Source of the DNA: Brevundimonas sp. AJA228-03
GTDB lineage: Bacteria; Pseudomonadota; Alphaproteobacteria; Caulobacterales; Caulobacteraceae
Direction of reading: 5' to 3'
Assembly: GCF_017795885.1 (NCBI RefSeq)
Contig: NZ_CP059297.1
Location: 1,116,001 to 1,180,000 of the forward strand
Length of the DNA: 64,000 nucleotides
Shown here one piece after another: positions 44,853 to 53,880 of the stretch. Every line of letters begins with the position of its first letter. Within the stretch, counting starts at the first letter, position 1. The notes under the pieces were generated by a model. The model did not search any database and was not told the origin of the DNA. It was given only the letters and a program-made list of their open reading frames with translations. Position numbers and translations under genes: made by a program.

Positions 44853-45605
44853 ATGGCCGTCGGCGGGGTCACCCTTCTCGGTCACGGCCGGCTCGGGTCG
44901 GCCATCACCGAAGGATGGCGGCTGACGGGCACGGTGATGGACCCCGCCATCCTCACCCGAGCCGTCCCGCCGGTCTGTCCAGCCGACACGCGGGCACTGG
45001 TGATCGCGCTGAAGCCCGCCGTCTGGCGCGAGGCCCTGGCCCCAATGGCGGCAACGCTGCCGTCTGGAGCCACTGTTGTTTCCGTCATGGCCGGCGTTCG
45101 CGCGGCCGATATCGCGGTGGTGCTGCCGGGACATCCGGTCGTCCGCGTCATGCCGACGACCGCCGTCGCGCTGGGCCAGGGCGTCGCCGCCATCTGGTCC
45201 GATGATGCGCCAGCCCGGGCCCTGGCCCACCTCCTGTTTGCCCCGATCGCCGACACGGTCGATCTGGGGCAGGAAGCCTTGATCGATGCCGCAACGGCTG
45301 TGGCCGGGTCCGCCCCCGCCTTCTTCTACGCGCTGGCTCAGGCGCTGACGGTCGCAGGTGCCGATGCAGGGCTATCGCCTGACGCCGCTGCTCGCCTCGC
45401 TCGGGGCGCTCTGCGTTCGGCCGGAGCAGGAGCGGCAACCACAGCCAGTCTGGACGATCTGATCGGCCGCATCGCCTCCCCCGGGGGCACGACGCAGGCC
45501 GGATTGCAGGCGCTGCAGGACGCCGGCATCGAAATGACCGGCCGCGCCGCCGTCCAGGCCGCGATCCGGCGCGCAAAGTCCCTAGTGCGAGACCAGTCGG
45601 CCTGA
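44853..45605 (+). CDS. proC: Pyrroline-5-carboxylate reductase
   Basis: Last step of proline synthesis. 250 residues with a nucleotide loop VTLLGHGRLGSAIT, VIALKPAVW, VVSVMAGV and the C-terminal signature AAATAVAGSAPAFFYALAQALTVAGADAGL ... SPGGTTQAGL. ATG 44853, coupled to the YbjN gene. Its 3' end overlaps the convergent gene at 45582 by 24 bp. Confidence 0.93.
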   Translation: MAVGGVTLLGHGRLGSAITEGWRLTGTVMDPAILTRAVPPVCPADTRALVIALKPAVWREALAPMAATLPSGATVVSVMAGVRAADIAVVLPGHPVVRVMPTTAVALGQGVAAIWSDDAPARALAHLLFAPIADTVDLGQEALIDAATAVAGSAPAFFYALAQALTVAGADAGLSPDAAARLARGALRSAGAGAATTASLDDLIGRIASPGGTTQAGLQALQDAGIEMTGRAAVQAAIRRAKSLVRDQSA

Positions 45606-46076
45606 CGCCAGATTTCTGGCAAGCCGGACATAGGCGCGATCGGCATGGTTCCAGGGTCCATACTCGATCACCTCATCCAGCGACGTCGAGTACCGCGAAT
45701 ATCGGACCGGCAGGCGCTGACCGTCCGCGGTCACGACCTCTCCCTCAATCGTGGCCCCGCCGATGGAGATGCTGTCGATGACCGACAGGCCGGGCCTGGC
45801 ATTGGCCTGTTCGATCGTGGGCCGGTTCGGCTTGAGGTCCGTCAGAACCAGATTGATCTCGGCACCCTGCAAGGCCCCCGTTATCGCCAGCTCGTGCGCG
45901 ACCACCTCGGTCAATCGGGCGATCTGCGCATCCACTTCACGCTGACCCAGGGTTCGAACCTCCTGGGTCAGGTCGCCACCGACCGTGACGTTGATCCGCG
46001 GGCTCTGGGCCAGAACCGGCGATGCGGCCAGTCCGACGACCAGAGCCAGGGGGGCGATGAAGGCGAAGCGACGCAT
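45582..46076 (-). CDS. Periplasmic hypothetical protein
   Basis: 164 residues with signal peptide (MRRFAFIAPLALVVGLAASPVLA). The mature protein contains VTVGGDLTQEVRTLGQREVDAQIARLTEVVAHEL and AEINLVLTDLKPNRPT, with GGATIEGEVVTADGQRLPVRY. These hint at the YajQ-/DUF4410-like class, but I do not assign it. ATG 46076. The gene overlaps the proC end. Confidence 0.75.
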   Translation of the reverse strand: MRRFAFIAPLALVVGLAASPVLAQSPRINVTVGGDLTQEVRTLGQREVDAQIARLTEVVAHELAITGALQGAEINLVLTDLKPNRPTIEQANARPGLSVIDSISIGGATIEGEVVTADGQRLPVRYSRYSTSLDEVIEYGPWNHADRAYVRLARNLASGRLVSH

Positions 46077-46157
46077 GACGATCTCCTGCAATGCTGCCGA
46101 CCGAAGATGGGCTATATGCAGGTCCTTGACCAGTGCCATCCCACCAATGTGATGGGA

Positions 46158-47501
46158 TCAGCCGGGCAGCCGGATCAGGGCCCGCAGTCCCCCCAGATCG
46201 CTGCGCGCCAGCGTTATGTCCCCACCATGCCCACGCGCCACGTCGCGCGCGATGGCCAGACCCAGGCCGACACCCTTCCGGTTCTGGTTCCGGCTTTCGT
46301 CCAGCCGGCTGAAGGGGCGAAAGGCCTCCTCGTGCAGGTCGTCGGGAATGCCGGGTCCGTCGTCCTCGACCGCGATCTCGAACCCGCCGGACGCCAGGGC
46401 CCGCGCGGTCAACCGGACATGCTCGCCATGCGCCGCCGCATTGCCTGCCAGATTGGCCAGGGCTCGCTTGAAGGCGAGGGGCCGCAGGGACGCGGTCAGG
46501 CTGGTTGGCGCGGCGATCTCGACTTCGGCTCCGGCGCGTTTCACGTCCTCGCCCGTCGCCTTCAGCAGGGCCGCCACATCCACCGGCTGCGGGGCCTCGC
46601 CAGCCTCGCCCTTTGCGAAGGCCAGGTATTCGTCGATCATATGCTCCATCTCGTCGAGGTCGCCCTTCATGGCGCTCTGACGCTTGAACTGCGGGGCCAG
46701 GGCCAGCTCCAGCCGCAACCGGGTCAGGGGCGTGCGCAGATCGTGGCTGACGGAGGCCAGCAGCGCCGTCCGCTGTTCGATATGGCGCTGGATCCGGTCG
46801 CGCATGGCCAGGAAGGCGGCGGCGGCCTGACGCACCTCGCGCGCGCCGTGCGGCTTGAACTTGGGCGACATCTCGCCCCGCCCGAAGGCCTCTGCCGCCT
46901 CGGCCAGCCTCTCGATGGCCCGGACCTGGTTGCGGATGAACAGGATCGCCACGCTCATCAGCAGGACCGTCGCCAGCATAAGCCACAATACGAAGATGTG
47001 GGCCTGGGTCGCCACCGCCCGCTCGCGCGGCGCGATGATCCGCAAGACCCCGTCGCGCTGCTGCACCTGAATGTCGACATAGGCGGGATAGCGGGTCGTA
47101 TCGAACCAGAAGGGCTGGTCCAGCCGTGACGCCAGAGCGGCCTCCAGGGTGCGGTCCACGATCCCGATCAGCCCGCGTCGCTGCTCCTCTGGTAACCTGG
47201 CATCGTGTCGCAGCGCGATCGACAGCTGCATGGACCGTTCACCCCGGTCGGCGATCGCGGCCAGGTTGGAGGGCGTCGGTTCGTCGCGATAGCTCTCGGC
47301 CGCCCAGGCCACGTCGCCGGCCAGGCCCTCCGACAGGCGCGCCGTGACGGTCTGCCAGTGCATGTCGAAGAAGGCCCAGGTCACTGCCCCCTGCATGATC
47401 AGGATCGGCAGGACAATGATCAGCAACGACCGCCCCCACAACGTCGTCGGCAATTGGCGCTTCAGAACGCGCGCCACGACGGGGAAGGGGATCAGGCGCA
47501 T
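46158..47501 (-). CDS. Sensor histidine kinase (EnvZ-like)
   Basis: 447 residues, inner membrane. Two membrane segments (about 20-42 and 165-190) flank a periplasmic sensor domain. Then come HAMP (ERLAEAAEAFGRGEMSPKF), dimerisation (SVSHDLRTPLTRLRLELAL, phospho-His) and HATPase (NAAAHGE, EDDGPGIPDD, GVGLGLAIARDVARGHGG). ATG 47501 is 2 bp from the stop of the regulator before it. It and the response regulator are a pair, most like EnvZ/OmpR. Confidence 0.92.
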   Translation of the reverse strand: MRLIPFPVVARVLKRQLPTTLWGRSLLIIVLPILIMQGAVTWAFFDMHWQTVTARLSEGLAGDVAWAAESYRDEPTPSNLAAIADRGERSMQLSIALRHDARLPEEQRRGLIGIVDRTLEAALASRLDQPFWFDTTRYPAYVDIQVQQRDGVLRIIAPRERAVATQAHIFVLWLMLATVLLMSVAILFIRNQVRAIERLAEAAEAFGRGEMSPKFKPHGAREVRQAAAAFLAMRDRIQRHIEQRTALLASVSHDLRTPLTRLRLELALAPQFKRQSAMKGDLDEMEHMIDEYLAFAKGEAGEAPQPVDVAALLKATGEDVKRAGAEVEIAAPTSLTASLRPLAFKRALANLAGNAAAHGEHVRLTARALASGGFEIAVEDDGPGIPDDLHEEAFRPFSRLDESRNQNRKGVGLGLAIARDVARGHGGDITLARSDLGGLRALIRLPG

Positions 47502-47502
47502 C

Positions 47503-48222
47503 TCAGTCCGGGGCCAGCATATAGCCCACGCCCCGCACGGTCTGCAGATAGCGCGGGTTCTTCGGGTCCGCCTCCAGCTTTCTGCGCAGCCGGGTGACCT
47601 GAACGTCCACGGCGCGGCCGGTGATGTCGGCAGTATCCGGCGACAGGTCCATCCGCTCCACCGGGGCATGGGCATGCAGCGCCAGGGTCTTCAGCAGCTG
47701 CGCCTCGGCCTCGGTCAACCGCATCGGCGCGCCGTCGCGCGTCAGCTCCAGCCGTTCCAGGTCGAACATGGCCGTGCCCAGCCGGATCTCGCGCGGCATG
47801 ATCGGTTTGACCCCCGTCCGCCTCAGGATCGCATCGATGCGCAGCGCCAGTTCCCTGGGGTCGAAGGGTTTTGCCATATAGTCGTCGGCCCCGCGCGACA
47901 GGCCGTCGATCCGGTCCGCCGCCTCGCCGCGCGCGGTCAACAGCAGGACGGGGGTCCTCGACAGCTGCGCCTTGCCCCGTACCCAGGTCGTCAGCTCCAG
48001 CCCCGATTCGCCCGGCATCATGACGTCCAGAACCACCAGATCGAACTCGATCAACTCCATCAGGCGACGGGCGGCTGCGGCGTGGGCCGCCCCGGTCACG
48101 CGATAGCCCTCGCGCGCCAGATATTCTTTCAGCAACTCGCGAATCCGGTCGTCGTCGTCGACGATCAGCAGGTGACGACCGACGCCGGCACCCGCCACAG
48201 GCCCTGACCGGCTGCTGCTCAT
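47503..48222 (-). CDS. OmpR-family response regulator
   Basis: 239 residues. Receiver domain with DDDD acidic pocket (about 22-25), phospho-Asp66 (VVLDVMMPG) and AKPFD lysine. The C-terminal winged helix has VDVQVTRLRRKLEADPKNPRYLQTVRGVGYML. Its stop is next to the kinase start. Divergent from ilvE, 82 bp away; promoter between. OmpR-like output, genes unknown. Confidence 0.94.
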   Translation of the reverse strand: MSSSRSGPVAGAGVGRHLLIVDDDDRIRELLKEYLAREGYRVTGAAHAAAARRLMELIEFDLVVLDVMMPGESGLELTTWVRGKAQLSRTPVLLLTARGEAADRIDGLSRGADDYMAKPFDPRELALRIDAILRRTGVKPIMPREIRLGTAMFDLERLELTRDGAPMRLTEAEAQLLKTLALHAHAPVERMDLSPDTADITGRAVDVQVTRLRRKLEADPKNPRYLQTVRGVGYMLAPD

Positions 48223-48304
48223 GCGAACATTCCCGCGCGCACGGCGTTGACCTCGGGCGTTTCGAGCGTTCTAAGCGAGCAATCTGCGCGGGAGACGTTG
48301 TTCA

Positions 48305-49183
48305 ATGGCCTTGGTTCCTTTCGACGATCGTGATGGCTGGATCTGGATGGACGGTGATTTCGTGCCCTGGCGGGAAGCGAAAACGCACGTATTGACCCAT
48401 GCTCTGCACTACGGCTCGTCGGTGTTCGAGGGTGAGCGTATGTATGGCGGGGAAATCTTCAAGCTGACAGAGCATTCCGAGCGTCTGGCCCGCTCCGCTG
48501 AACTTCTGGACTTTACGCTGCCATATAGCGTGGCCGAGATCGACACGGCCTGCAAGGAAACCTGCGCGCGCATGGGCATGGAGGACGCCTACGTCCGCCC
48601 CGTCGCCTACCTCGGGCCGGAACAGACCTCCGTCTCGGCCCTGAACAACAAGGTCCACGTCGCCATCGCGGTCTGGGACTGGCCCAGCTATTTCGACCCT
48701 GAAGTGAAGAAGAAGGGCATCCGGCTGGAGTGGGCCAAATGGCGCCGCCCCGATCCGATGACCGCCCCCACGACGGCGAAGGCTGCCGGCCTCTACATGA
48801 TCTGTACCATGTCCAAGAACGCGGCCGAGCGGCGCGGTTTCTCCGACGCCATGATGCTGGACTGGCGCGGCTACGTCGCCGAGGCCACGGGTGCCAATGT
48901 CTTCTTCGTCCAGGACGGCGTGATCCACACCCCCGACGTGACCCACATTCTCAACGGCATCACCCGCCAGACCGTCATCGACATCGCGAAATCGAAGGGC
49001 ATCGAGGTGGTTGTTCGCCATATTCGCCCCGAGGAACTGTCGACCTTCTCCGAGTGTTTCCTGACCGGCTCGGCCGCCGAGGTGACCCCGGTCCAGTCGA
49101 TCGGCGAATACACGTTCACGCCGGGCGACATCTCGCTCACCCTGATGGACGACTACGGCAAGCTGGTGCGGCGTCAGACCTGA
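48305..49183 (+). CDS. ilvE: Branched-chain amino acid aminotransferase
   Basis: Final step of Ile, Leu and Val synthesis. 292 residues with VLTHALHYGSSVFEGERMYGGEIFKLTEHSERL, catalytic Lys in TTAKAAGLYMICTMSKNAA, MLDWRGYVAEATGANVFFVQDG, and TGSAAEVTPVQSIGEY. ATG 48305. A TTGACC at 48247 with a poor -10 is the only promoter hint. Confidence 0.94.
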   Translation: MALVPFDDRDGWIWMDGDFVPWREAKTHVLTHALHYGSSVFEGERMYGGEIFKLTEHSERLARSAELLDFTLPYSVAEIDTACKETCARMGMEDAYVRPVAYLGPEQTSVSALNNKVHVAIAVWDWPSYFDPEVKKKGIRLEWAKWRRPDPMTAPTTAKAAGLYMICTMSKNAAERRGFSDAMMLDWRGYVAEATGANVFFVQDGVIHTPDVTHILNGITRQTVIDIAKSKGIEVVVRHIRPEELSTFSECFLTGSAAEVTPVQSIGEYTFTPGDISLTLMDDYGKLVRRQT

Positions 49184-49406
49184 CGTCGACAGCGGCCGCT
49201 CGCCCCGGTGGGCGGTCGTGATCGCCGATCCCGGGTGCGACCGATATTGACGCCGGCGCCCCTTAAGGTGATCCCGAACCTTCGATCCGGAGGGGCCGTT
49301 GGAGACGTGAGAGTCACTTTTTCTCTCTCCAGGACTCTCGCCCTTGCCAGAGGGGCCGGGTTCGGTTCAACGGAATGGGCCGGCAGGGGGCCGGACGGAA
49401 CCTTTC

Positions 49407-50678
49407 ATGTTCAGCGCACTGAACCTCCAGAGCCTGGGCGGCCTTGTCGCCATCGTCGCCGTCTGCTGGCTGGTGTCGGAGAACAAGGCGCGATTTCCCT
49501 TGCGGCTGACGCTGGGGGCGATTGGCGTGCAGGCGGCGCTGGTGCTCGCGCTGTTCGCCATTCCGGGATCCCAGGGCGTGCTGGCGGCCGTGACCGGAGC
49601 CGTAGATGGCCTGGCCCTGGCCACGGCCGAGGGCACGAAGTTCGTGTTCGGCTATCTGGCCGGGGGCGATCAGCCCTATGCGGTGACCAACGCGGGTGGG
49701 CTGTTCACCTTTGCGTTCAACGTGCTGCCGCTGATCCTGGTGATCTCGGCGCTTTCCGCTCTGCTGTGGCACTGGAAAATCCTGAAGTGGCTGACGCTGG
49801 GATTCGGCGTCCTGTTCCAGAAGACCATGGGTCTGGGCGGGGCCTCGGCCCTGGCGGTCGCGGCCAACATCTTTCTCGGCATGATCGAGAGCCCCATCGT
49901 CATCCGCGCCTATCTGGACAAGCTGACCCGGTCCGAGATCTTCCTGATGATGGTGGTGGGCCTGGCGACGGTGGCCGGTTCGACCATGGTCGCCTATGCC
50001 TCGATCCTGTCCGCGACCCTGCCCAATGCGGCCGGCCACGTCCTGGTCGCATCCATCGTCTCGGCCCCGGCCGGCGTTCTGCTCGCCCGCATCATAATCC
50101 CTGAGAAACCGGGCGAGGGGGGACAGGTCGCCGACTACGGCTCGGCCCTGAAGTACGACTCGGCCATCGACGCCATCGTCAAGGGCACGGCCGATGGTCT
50201 GATGGTGGTGCTGAACATCTCGGCGGTGCTGATCGTGTTCGTGGCCCTGGTGGCCCTGGTCAACCTGATGCTGGGCGGTTTCTGGATCTTCGGCGACCAT
50301 GTGACGGTCCAGCGCCTGCTGGGGTGGCTGTTCATGCCGGTTGCCTGGCTGGTCGGGGTGGACTGGTCGGAGGCCGGCAAGGCGGGCTGGCTCCTCGGCA
50401 CCAAATTGACGCTCACGGAGTTCGTGGCCTTCATCGAACTGGGCAAGATCCCGGTCGGCGACATGAGCGAGCGGACCCGCATGCTGATGACCTATGCCCT
50501 GTGCGGCTTCGCCAACATCGGTTCGGTCGGCATCACGGTCACCGGCCTGTCGGTCCTGATCCCAGAGCGCCGCGAAGAGGTGCTGGGGATGGTCTGGAAG
50601 GCGCTGTTCGCCGGTTTCCTGGCCACCCTGATGACGGCGGCGGTTGTGGGCGCGATGCCCGCCTCTATATTCGGCTGA
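49407..50678 (+). CDS. Concentrative nucleoside transporter (NupC/CNT)
   Basis: 423 residues with about 10 hydrophobic segments. CNT family signatures are seen: GLFTFAFNVLPLILVISALSALLWHW, FQKTMGLGGASALAVAANIFLGMIESPIVI, GLATVAGSTMVAYASIL and the C-terminal ALCGFANIGSVGITVTGLSVLIPERR. It imports nucleosides with a cation gradient. ATG 49407, chosen because the family begins near MFSALNLQSLGG. The 223-bp region upstream contains a small stem (GAGAGTC at 49309, GACTCTC at 49333). Confidence 0.92.
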   Translation: MFSALNLQSLGGLVAIVAVCWLVSENKARFPLRLTLGAIGVQAALVLALFAIPGSQGVLAAVTGAVDGLALATAEGTKFVFGYLAGGDQPYAVTNAGGLFTFAFNVLPLILVISALSALLWHWKILKWLTLGFGVLFQKTMGLGGASALAVAANIFLGMIESPIVIRAYLDKLTRSEIFLMMVVGLATVAGSTMVAYASILSATLPNAAGHVLVASIVSAPAGVLLARIIIPEKPGEGGQVADYGSALKYDSAIDAIVKGTADGLMVVLNISAVLIVFVALVALVNLMLGGFWIFGDHVTVQRLLGWLFMPVAWLVGVDWSEAGKAGWLLGTKLTLTEFVAFIELGKIPVGDMSERTRMLMTYALCGFANIGSVGITVTGLSVLIPERREEVLGMVWKALFAGFLATLMTAAVVGAMPASIFG

Positions 50679-50696
50679 ACCGCAAAGGCTGATCCG

Positions 50697-51317
50697 ATGA
50701 AGCTGTACGACTCCTTCCGCGCGCCCAACCCCCGGCGCGTCCGCTGGGTCATGGCCGAAAAGGGCATCGAGGACGTCGAGATCGTCCAGGTCGACATCAT
50801 GTCCGGGGACCACAAGACGCCGGAATACCGCGCCAGGGTCGGCGTTCCCCACGTGCCCGCCCTGGAACTGGACGACGGCACGGTGGTGTCCGAGTCCGTT
50901 GCCATCTGCCGCTATCTGGAGGCGCTCTATCCTGAGCCGAACCTGTTCGGTCACGACCCTCGCGAACAGGCCATCGTCGAGATGTGGACCCGTCGCTGCG
51001 AGTTCTATCTCGCCAACCCCATCATGCTGAACGTGCGTCTGACCCATCCGGCGCTGGCAGTGCTGGAGGCCACCCCGCAGCCCCAGGTCGCCGACTACAA
51101 CCGTCTGTCGGCCGAGCGGTTCATGAAGACCCTGGACCGGCATCTGGCGGAGCATGAGTTCATCGCTCTGGACCGTTTCACCATCGCGGATATCGTCGGG
51201 GCGGTCGGGCTGGATTTCGCCCGCATGGTCAAGTACCGGCCGCCCGAAGAGTTCATCCACCTGGCCCGCTGGCTCGACGCCTGTCGCGCCCGCCCGGCGG
51301 CGAAGGCGGGGATCTGA
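50697..51317 (+). CDS. Glutathione S-transferase family protein
   Basis: 206 residues. N-terminal thioredoxin-like domain MKLYDSFRAPNPRRVRWVMAEKGI with VPALELDDGTVVSESVAICRYLE (cis-Pro and glutathione Ser site), and an alpha-helical C-terminal domain (FTIADIVGAVGLDFARMV). 18 bp after the nucleoside transporter. Substrate unknown. Confidence 0.92.
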   Translation: MKLYDSFRAPNPRRVRWVMAEKGIEDVEIVQVDIMSGDHKTPEYRARVGVPHVPALELDDGTVVSESVAICRYLEALYPEPNLFGHDPREQAIVEMWTRRCEFYLANPIMLNVRLTHPALAVLEATPQPQVADYNRLSAERFMKTLDRHLAEHEFIALDRFTIADIVGAVGLDFARMVKYRPPEEFIHLARWLDACRARPAAKAGI

Positions 51318-51749
51318 TCAGCGCGGCGTGAACTTCCGGATGATGCCGGAATAGGTCATCAGCGTACGCTCGCCCGTCGTGATCTGCCCACGAACAAAAA
51401 TCAGCGCCCCGCCCGCGCGGACGACCTCACCCGTCGCCTCGATCAATTCGCCGACATAGGCTCCGTCGATCAGCGTCGAATCCAGCTGCACCGTCACGCC
51501 GTTCTTGCCTTCCATCTCCTGATAGGCGGTCTGGAACAGGGCGATGTCGGCGAATGTCATCAGACAGCCGCCGTGCATCCGGTCACCGGCGTTCATGTGT
51601 TTGGGCTCGGCCCGGAAGGCGCACCGCATGCGCCCGTCGGGGTCCGGCCTGAAATAGAATGGTCCGACGACCTGGTCGAATGTGCCGTGCAGGTCGTAGG
51701 TCTGCCAGCCGGCGAACTCGCCCTCGGTCACTGTGACTTTGTCCACCAT
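51318..51749 (-). CDS. PaaI-type hotdog-fold thioesterase
   Basis: About 143 residues. The hotdog active-site block GDRMHGGCLMTFADIALFQTAY and the following strands VTVQLDSTLIDGAYVGELIEATGEVVRAGGALIFVRGQI fit acyl-CoA thioesterases. Start is uncertain: ATG 51749 or 51788; I prefer 51749. Convergent with the GST gene (adjacent stops), divergent from the DUF3253 gene. Confidence 0.82.
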   Translation of the reverse strand: MVDKVTVTEGEFAGWQTYDLHGTFDQVVGPFYFRPDPDGRMRCAFRAEPKHMNAGDRMHGGCLMTFADIALFQTAYQEMEGKNGVTVQLDSTLIDGAYVGELIEATGEVVRAGGALIFVRGQITTGERTLMTYSGIIRKFTPR

Positions 51750-51797
51750 TTCGAACTCGGCCTTCTTTTTGATCTTGCAGTGCAGCATATAGGCCCG

Positions 51798-52118
51798 ATG
51801 AGCGATCCAATCGAAGCGGCAATTTTTGAAACCCTGGCGAAGGCAGACCCCAAGGGCGTCGGCGGCAAGTCCGTCGAGCCCGCGGACGTGGCCAAGCACA
51901 TCCAGACCGAGCAGTGGCAGCGCGTCCTGCCCAAGGTCCGGGCGACGGCCCTGCACCTGATGCGCCATGGCCGCCTGACCATCACCAAGAAGGGCAAGGT
52001 CGTGGACCCCACGAACTTTCGGGGCGTGACCCGTCTGCGCCTGCCGACGGAGGCCGAGACGGCCACAGCGCTTGCCGCCCTGCCGCCCAAGCCCGGGGTC
52101 GATGACGACTTCGCCTGA
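51798..52118 (+). CDS. DUF3253 domain protein
   Basis: 106 residues: EAAIFETLAKADPKGVGGKSVEPADVAKHIQTEQWQRVLPKVRATALHLMRHGRLTITKKGKVVDPTNFRGVTRLRL matches DUF3253, a small winged-helix-like family. ATG 51798. The next gene starts inside its 3' end (17-bp overlap). Function unknown. Confidence 0.85.
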   Translation: MSDPIEAAIFETLAKADPKGVGGKSVEPADVAKHIQTEQWQRVLPKVRATALHLMRHGRLTITKKGKVVDPTNFRGVTRLRLPTEAETATALAALPPKPGVDDDFA

Positions 52119-52698
52119 TCTGGACGCAGTCCTTTCGGACATCCGCGCCTGCCGGGCCTGCCTGGGTGAACTGCCGCACACGCCACGCCCGGTGGTTCGC
52201 GTCTTTCCCGCAACCCGCCTGCTGATCTGCGGCCAGGCACCCGGACGGCGCGTTCATGAAAGCGGCCTGCCGTTCACCGATCCGTCGGGAGACCGGCTTC
52301 GCGACTGGATGGGTGTGGATTATGAGACCTTCTATGCCGATCACCGGATCGGCGTGGCGGCCCAGGCCTTCTGCTACCCCGGCACCGCGCCGAAGGGGGG
52401 TGACTATCCTCCACCACGCCGGTGCGCCGGGCTGTGGCGGCCCCGCCTGCTGGAGGCGCTGCCGCAGGTCGAGCTGACCCTGCTGGTCGGCGGCTACGCC
52501 CAGGTCTGGGCGCTCGGCGATCGGGCCAAGGCCGGCATGACCGGGACCGTTCGCGCCTGGCGGGACTATGGCCCGTCCATCCTGCCGCTGCCGCATCCCT
52601 CGTGGCGGAACACCGCCTGGCTGCGACGCAATCCGTGGTTCGAGGCCGAGGTCGTGCCGTATCTTCGCCAGAGGGTTCGGGGCATGCTGGGCCGATGA
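52102..52698 (+). CDS. Uracil-DNA glycosylase-family protein
   Basis: 198 residues. ATRLLICGQAPGRRVHESGLPFTDPSGDRLRDWMG contains the GQAPG motif and the uracil-DNA glycosylase fold. The C-terminal LPLPHPSWRNTAWLRRNPWFE is the HPS motif of the superfamily. A possible metal-binding CRAC is at the N-terminus, but four Cys for a Fe-S cluster are not seen. DNA repair is likely; the exact lesion is not known. ATG 52102 overlaps the previous gene. Confidence 0.82.
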   Translation: MTTSPDLDAVLSDIRACRACLGELPHTPRPVVRVFPATRLLICGQAPGRRVHESGLPFTDPSGDRLRDWMGVDYETFYADHRIGVAAQAFCYPGTAPKGGDYPPPRRCAGLWRPRLLEALPQVELTLLVGGYAQVWALGDRAKAGMTGTVRAWRDYGPSILPLPHPSWRNTAWLRRNPWFEAEVVPYLRQRVRGMLGR

Positions 52699-53723
52699 TC
52701 CGCCGGACGATGCTGACAGGATTGATGCTGGGGCTCGGGGCCTGCGCCTTGCCCCATGTCCAGCTAGGACTTACGCCCGGGCCCGACTTCAGCGGCCCCC
52801 TGATCGAACCCGATGCCTTCATCGTCCAGGACGGCGCGCGCCTGCCGTATCGCCTGTGGACGCCTGCGCAAGCCGATCCCTGGGCCGTGCTCGTCGCCCT
52901 GCACGGGATGAACGACCATTCGGCGGCCTGGCGCCTGGCCGGGCCGTGGTGGGCCGAACAGGGCATCGCCACCTATGCCTATGACCAGCGGGGCTTCGGC
53001 CGGGCACCGGGGCGCGGGATCTGGGCCGGGGAGGCGGTGATGGTCGAGGATCTGCGCACCGTCGTCTCCCTGGTCCGCGCCCGGCACCCGAATGCCCGGA
53101 TCGCGGTGGTGGGCGAGAGCATGGGCGGGGCCGTCGCCATATCGGCCTTCGCCTCGGATCGTCCGCCCGCTTCCGATCAGGCGATCCTGCTCGCCCCCGC
53201 CGTCTGGGGCTGGTCCAGCCAGAACGTCGTGAACCGCGCCAGCCTGTGGGCCGCGGCGCGCGTGCTGGGCTCGCGGGCGGTGGAGGCTCCGGACTGGGCC
53301 GTGCGCCACATCCGGGCGACGGACAATCTGGCCGAACTGGTTGCGAACGGCACCGACCCGCTGTTTATCCGCGCCACCCGCTTCGACACCCTGTCCGGGC
53401 TCGTCGATCTGATGGAGAGTGCGTCGCGCGCGCTGGGCTCGGTCCGCGTCCCGACGATGCTGATGTATGGCGCTCACGACCAGATCATCGAGCCGGGGCC
53501 CTTGCGGCGCGCCCTGATCCGGGCGGGGGATCGGCCCGGGCTGCGCACGGCCTTCTACCCCGATGGCTGGCACCTGCTGAACCGCGACCTCCAGGCCGAG
53601 GTCGTGTTCCGGGACGTCGCGGCCATCCTGGGCGATCCGGGCACGAGCTTGCCGTCGCGGGCGTCGGATGTCCTTGCGCAACTGGACGCCAGAATGGCAC
53701 CGGGGCGAAAAGACCGTTTCTGA
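52695..53723 (+). CDS. Alpha/beta hydrolase lipoprotein, lysophospholipase-like
   Basis: 342 residues. Signal segment with lipobox LGAC. Catalytic Ser in VVGESMGGAVAISAF, Asp in YGAHDQIIEPG and His in PDGWHLLNRD make a complete triad. YAYDQRGFGRAPGRGIW is the monoglyceride lipase/lysophospholipase (Hydrolase_4) signature. ATG 52695 overlaps the previous stop. Ends 157 bp before fliF. Confidence 0.85.
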   Translation: MIRRTMLTGLMLGLGACALPHVQLGLTPGPDFSGPLIEPDAFIVQDGARLPYRLWTPAQADPWAVLVALHGMNDHSAAWRLAGPWWAEQGIATYAYDQRGFGRAPGRGIWAGEAVMVEDLRTVVSLVRARHPNARIAVVGESMGGAVAISAFASDRPPASDQAILLAPAVWGWSSQNVVNRASLWAAARVLGSRAVEAPDWAVRHIRATDNLAELVANGTDPLFIRATRFDTLSGLVDLMESASRALGSVRVPTMLMYGAHDQIIEPGPLRRALIRAGDRPGLRTAFYPDGWHLLNRDLQAEVVFRDVAAILGDPGTSLPSRASDVLAQLDARMAPGRKDRF

Positions 53724-53797
53724 ATCGTCGGCCCGGGGCCGACGGGGCGAACCCCGGGGGGCGAAACCGGGGACTTTCTCGACGTTCACCGCGCCAC

Positions 53798-53812
53798 TTA
53801 AACCGCCGTTAA
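53798..53812 (+). promoter_or_regulatory. CtrA box upstream of fliF
   Basis: TTAAACCGCCGTTAA matches TTAA-N7-TTAA exactly, 69 bp upstream of the fliF GTG. In Caulobacter CtrA activates the class II fliF operon, so this fits known biology. Confidence 0.85.
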
Positions 53813-53880
53813 CCACACGGGCGGCAGTTTCTGCCTAGCGGAGGGGTCTGGGCTCCCGCGACAGTATTTGGCGGGGTTGC

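Noticed and set aside
49314..51260. Long minus-strand frame (648 codons) under the nucleoside transporter and GST genes
   Set aside because: His/Gln/Arg-rich composition typical of antisense frames; both plus-strand genes are well recognised.
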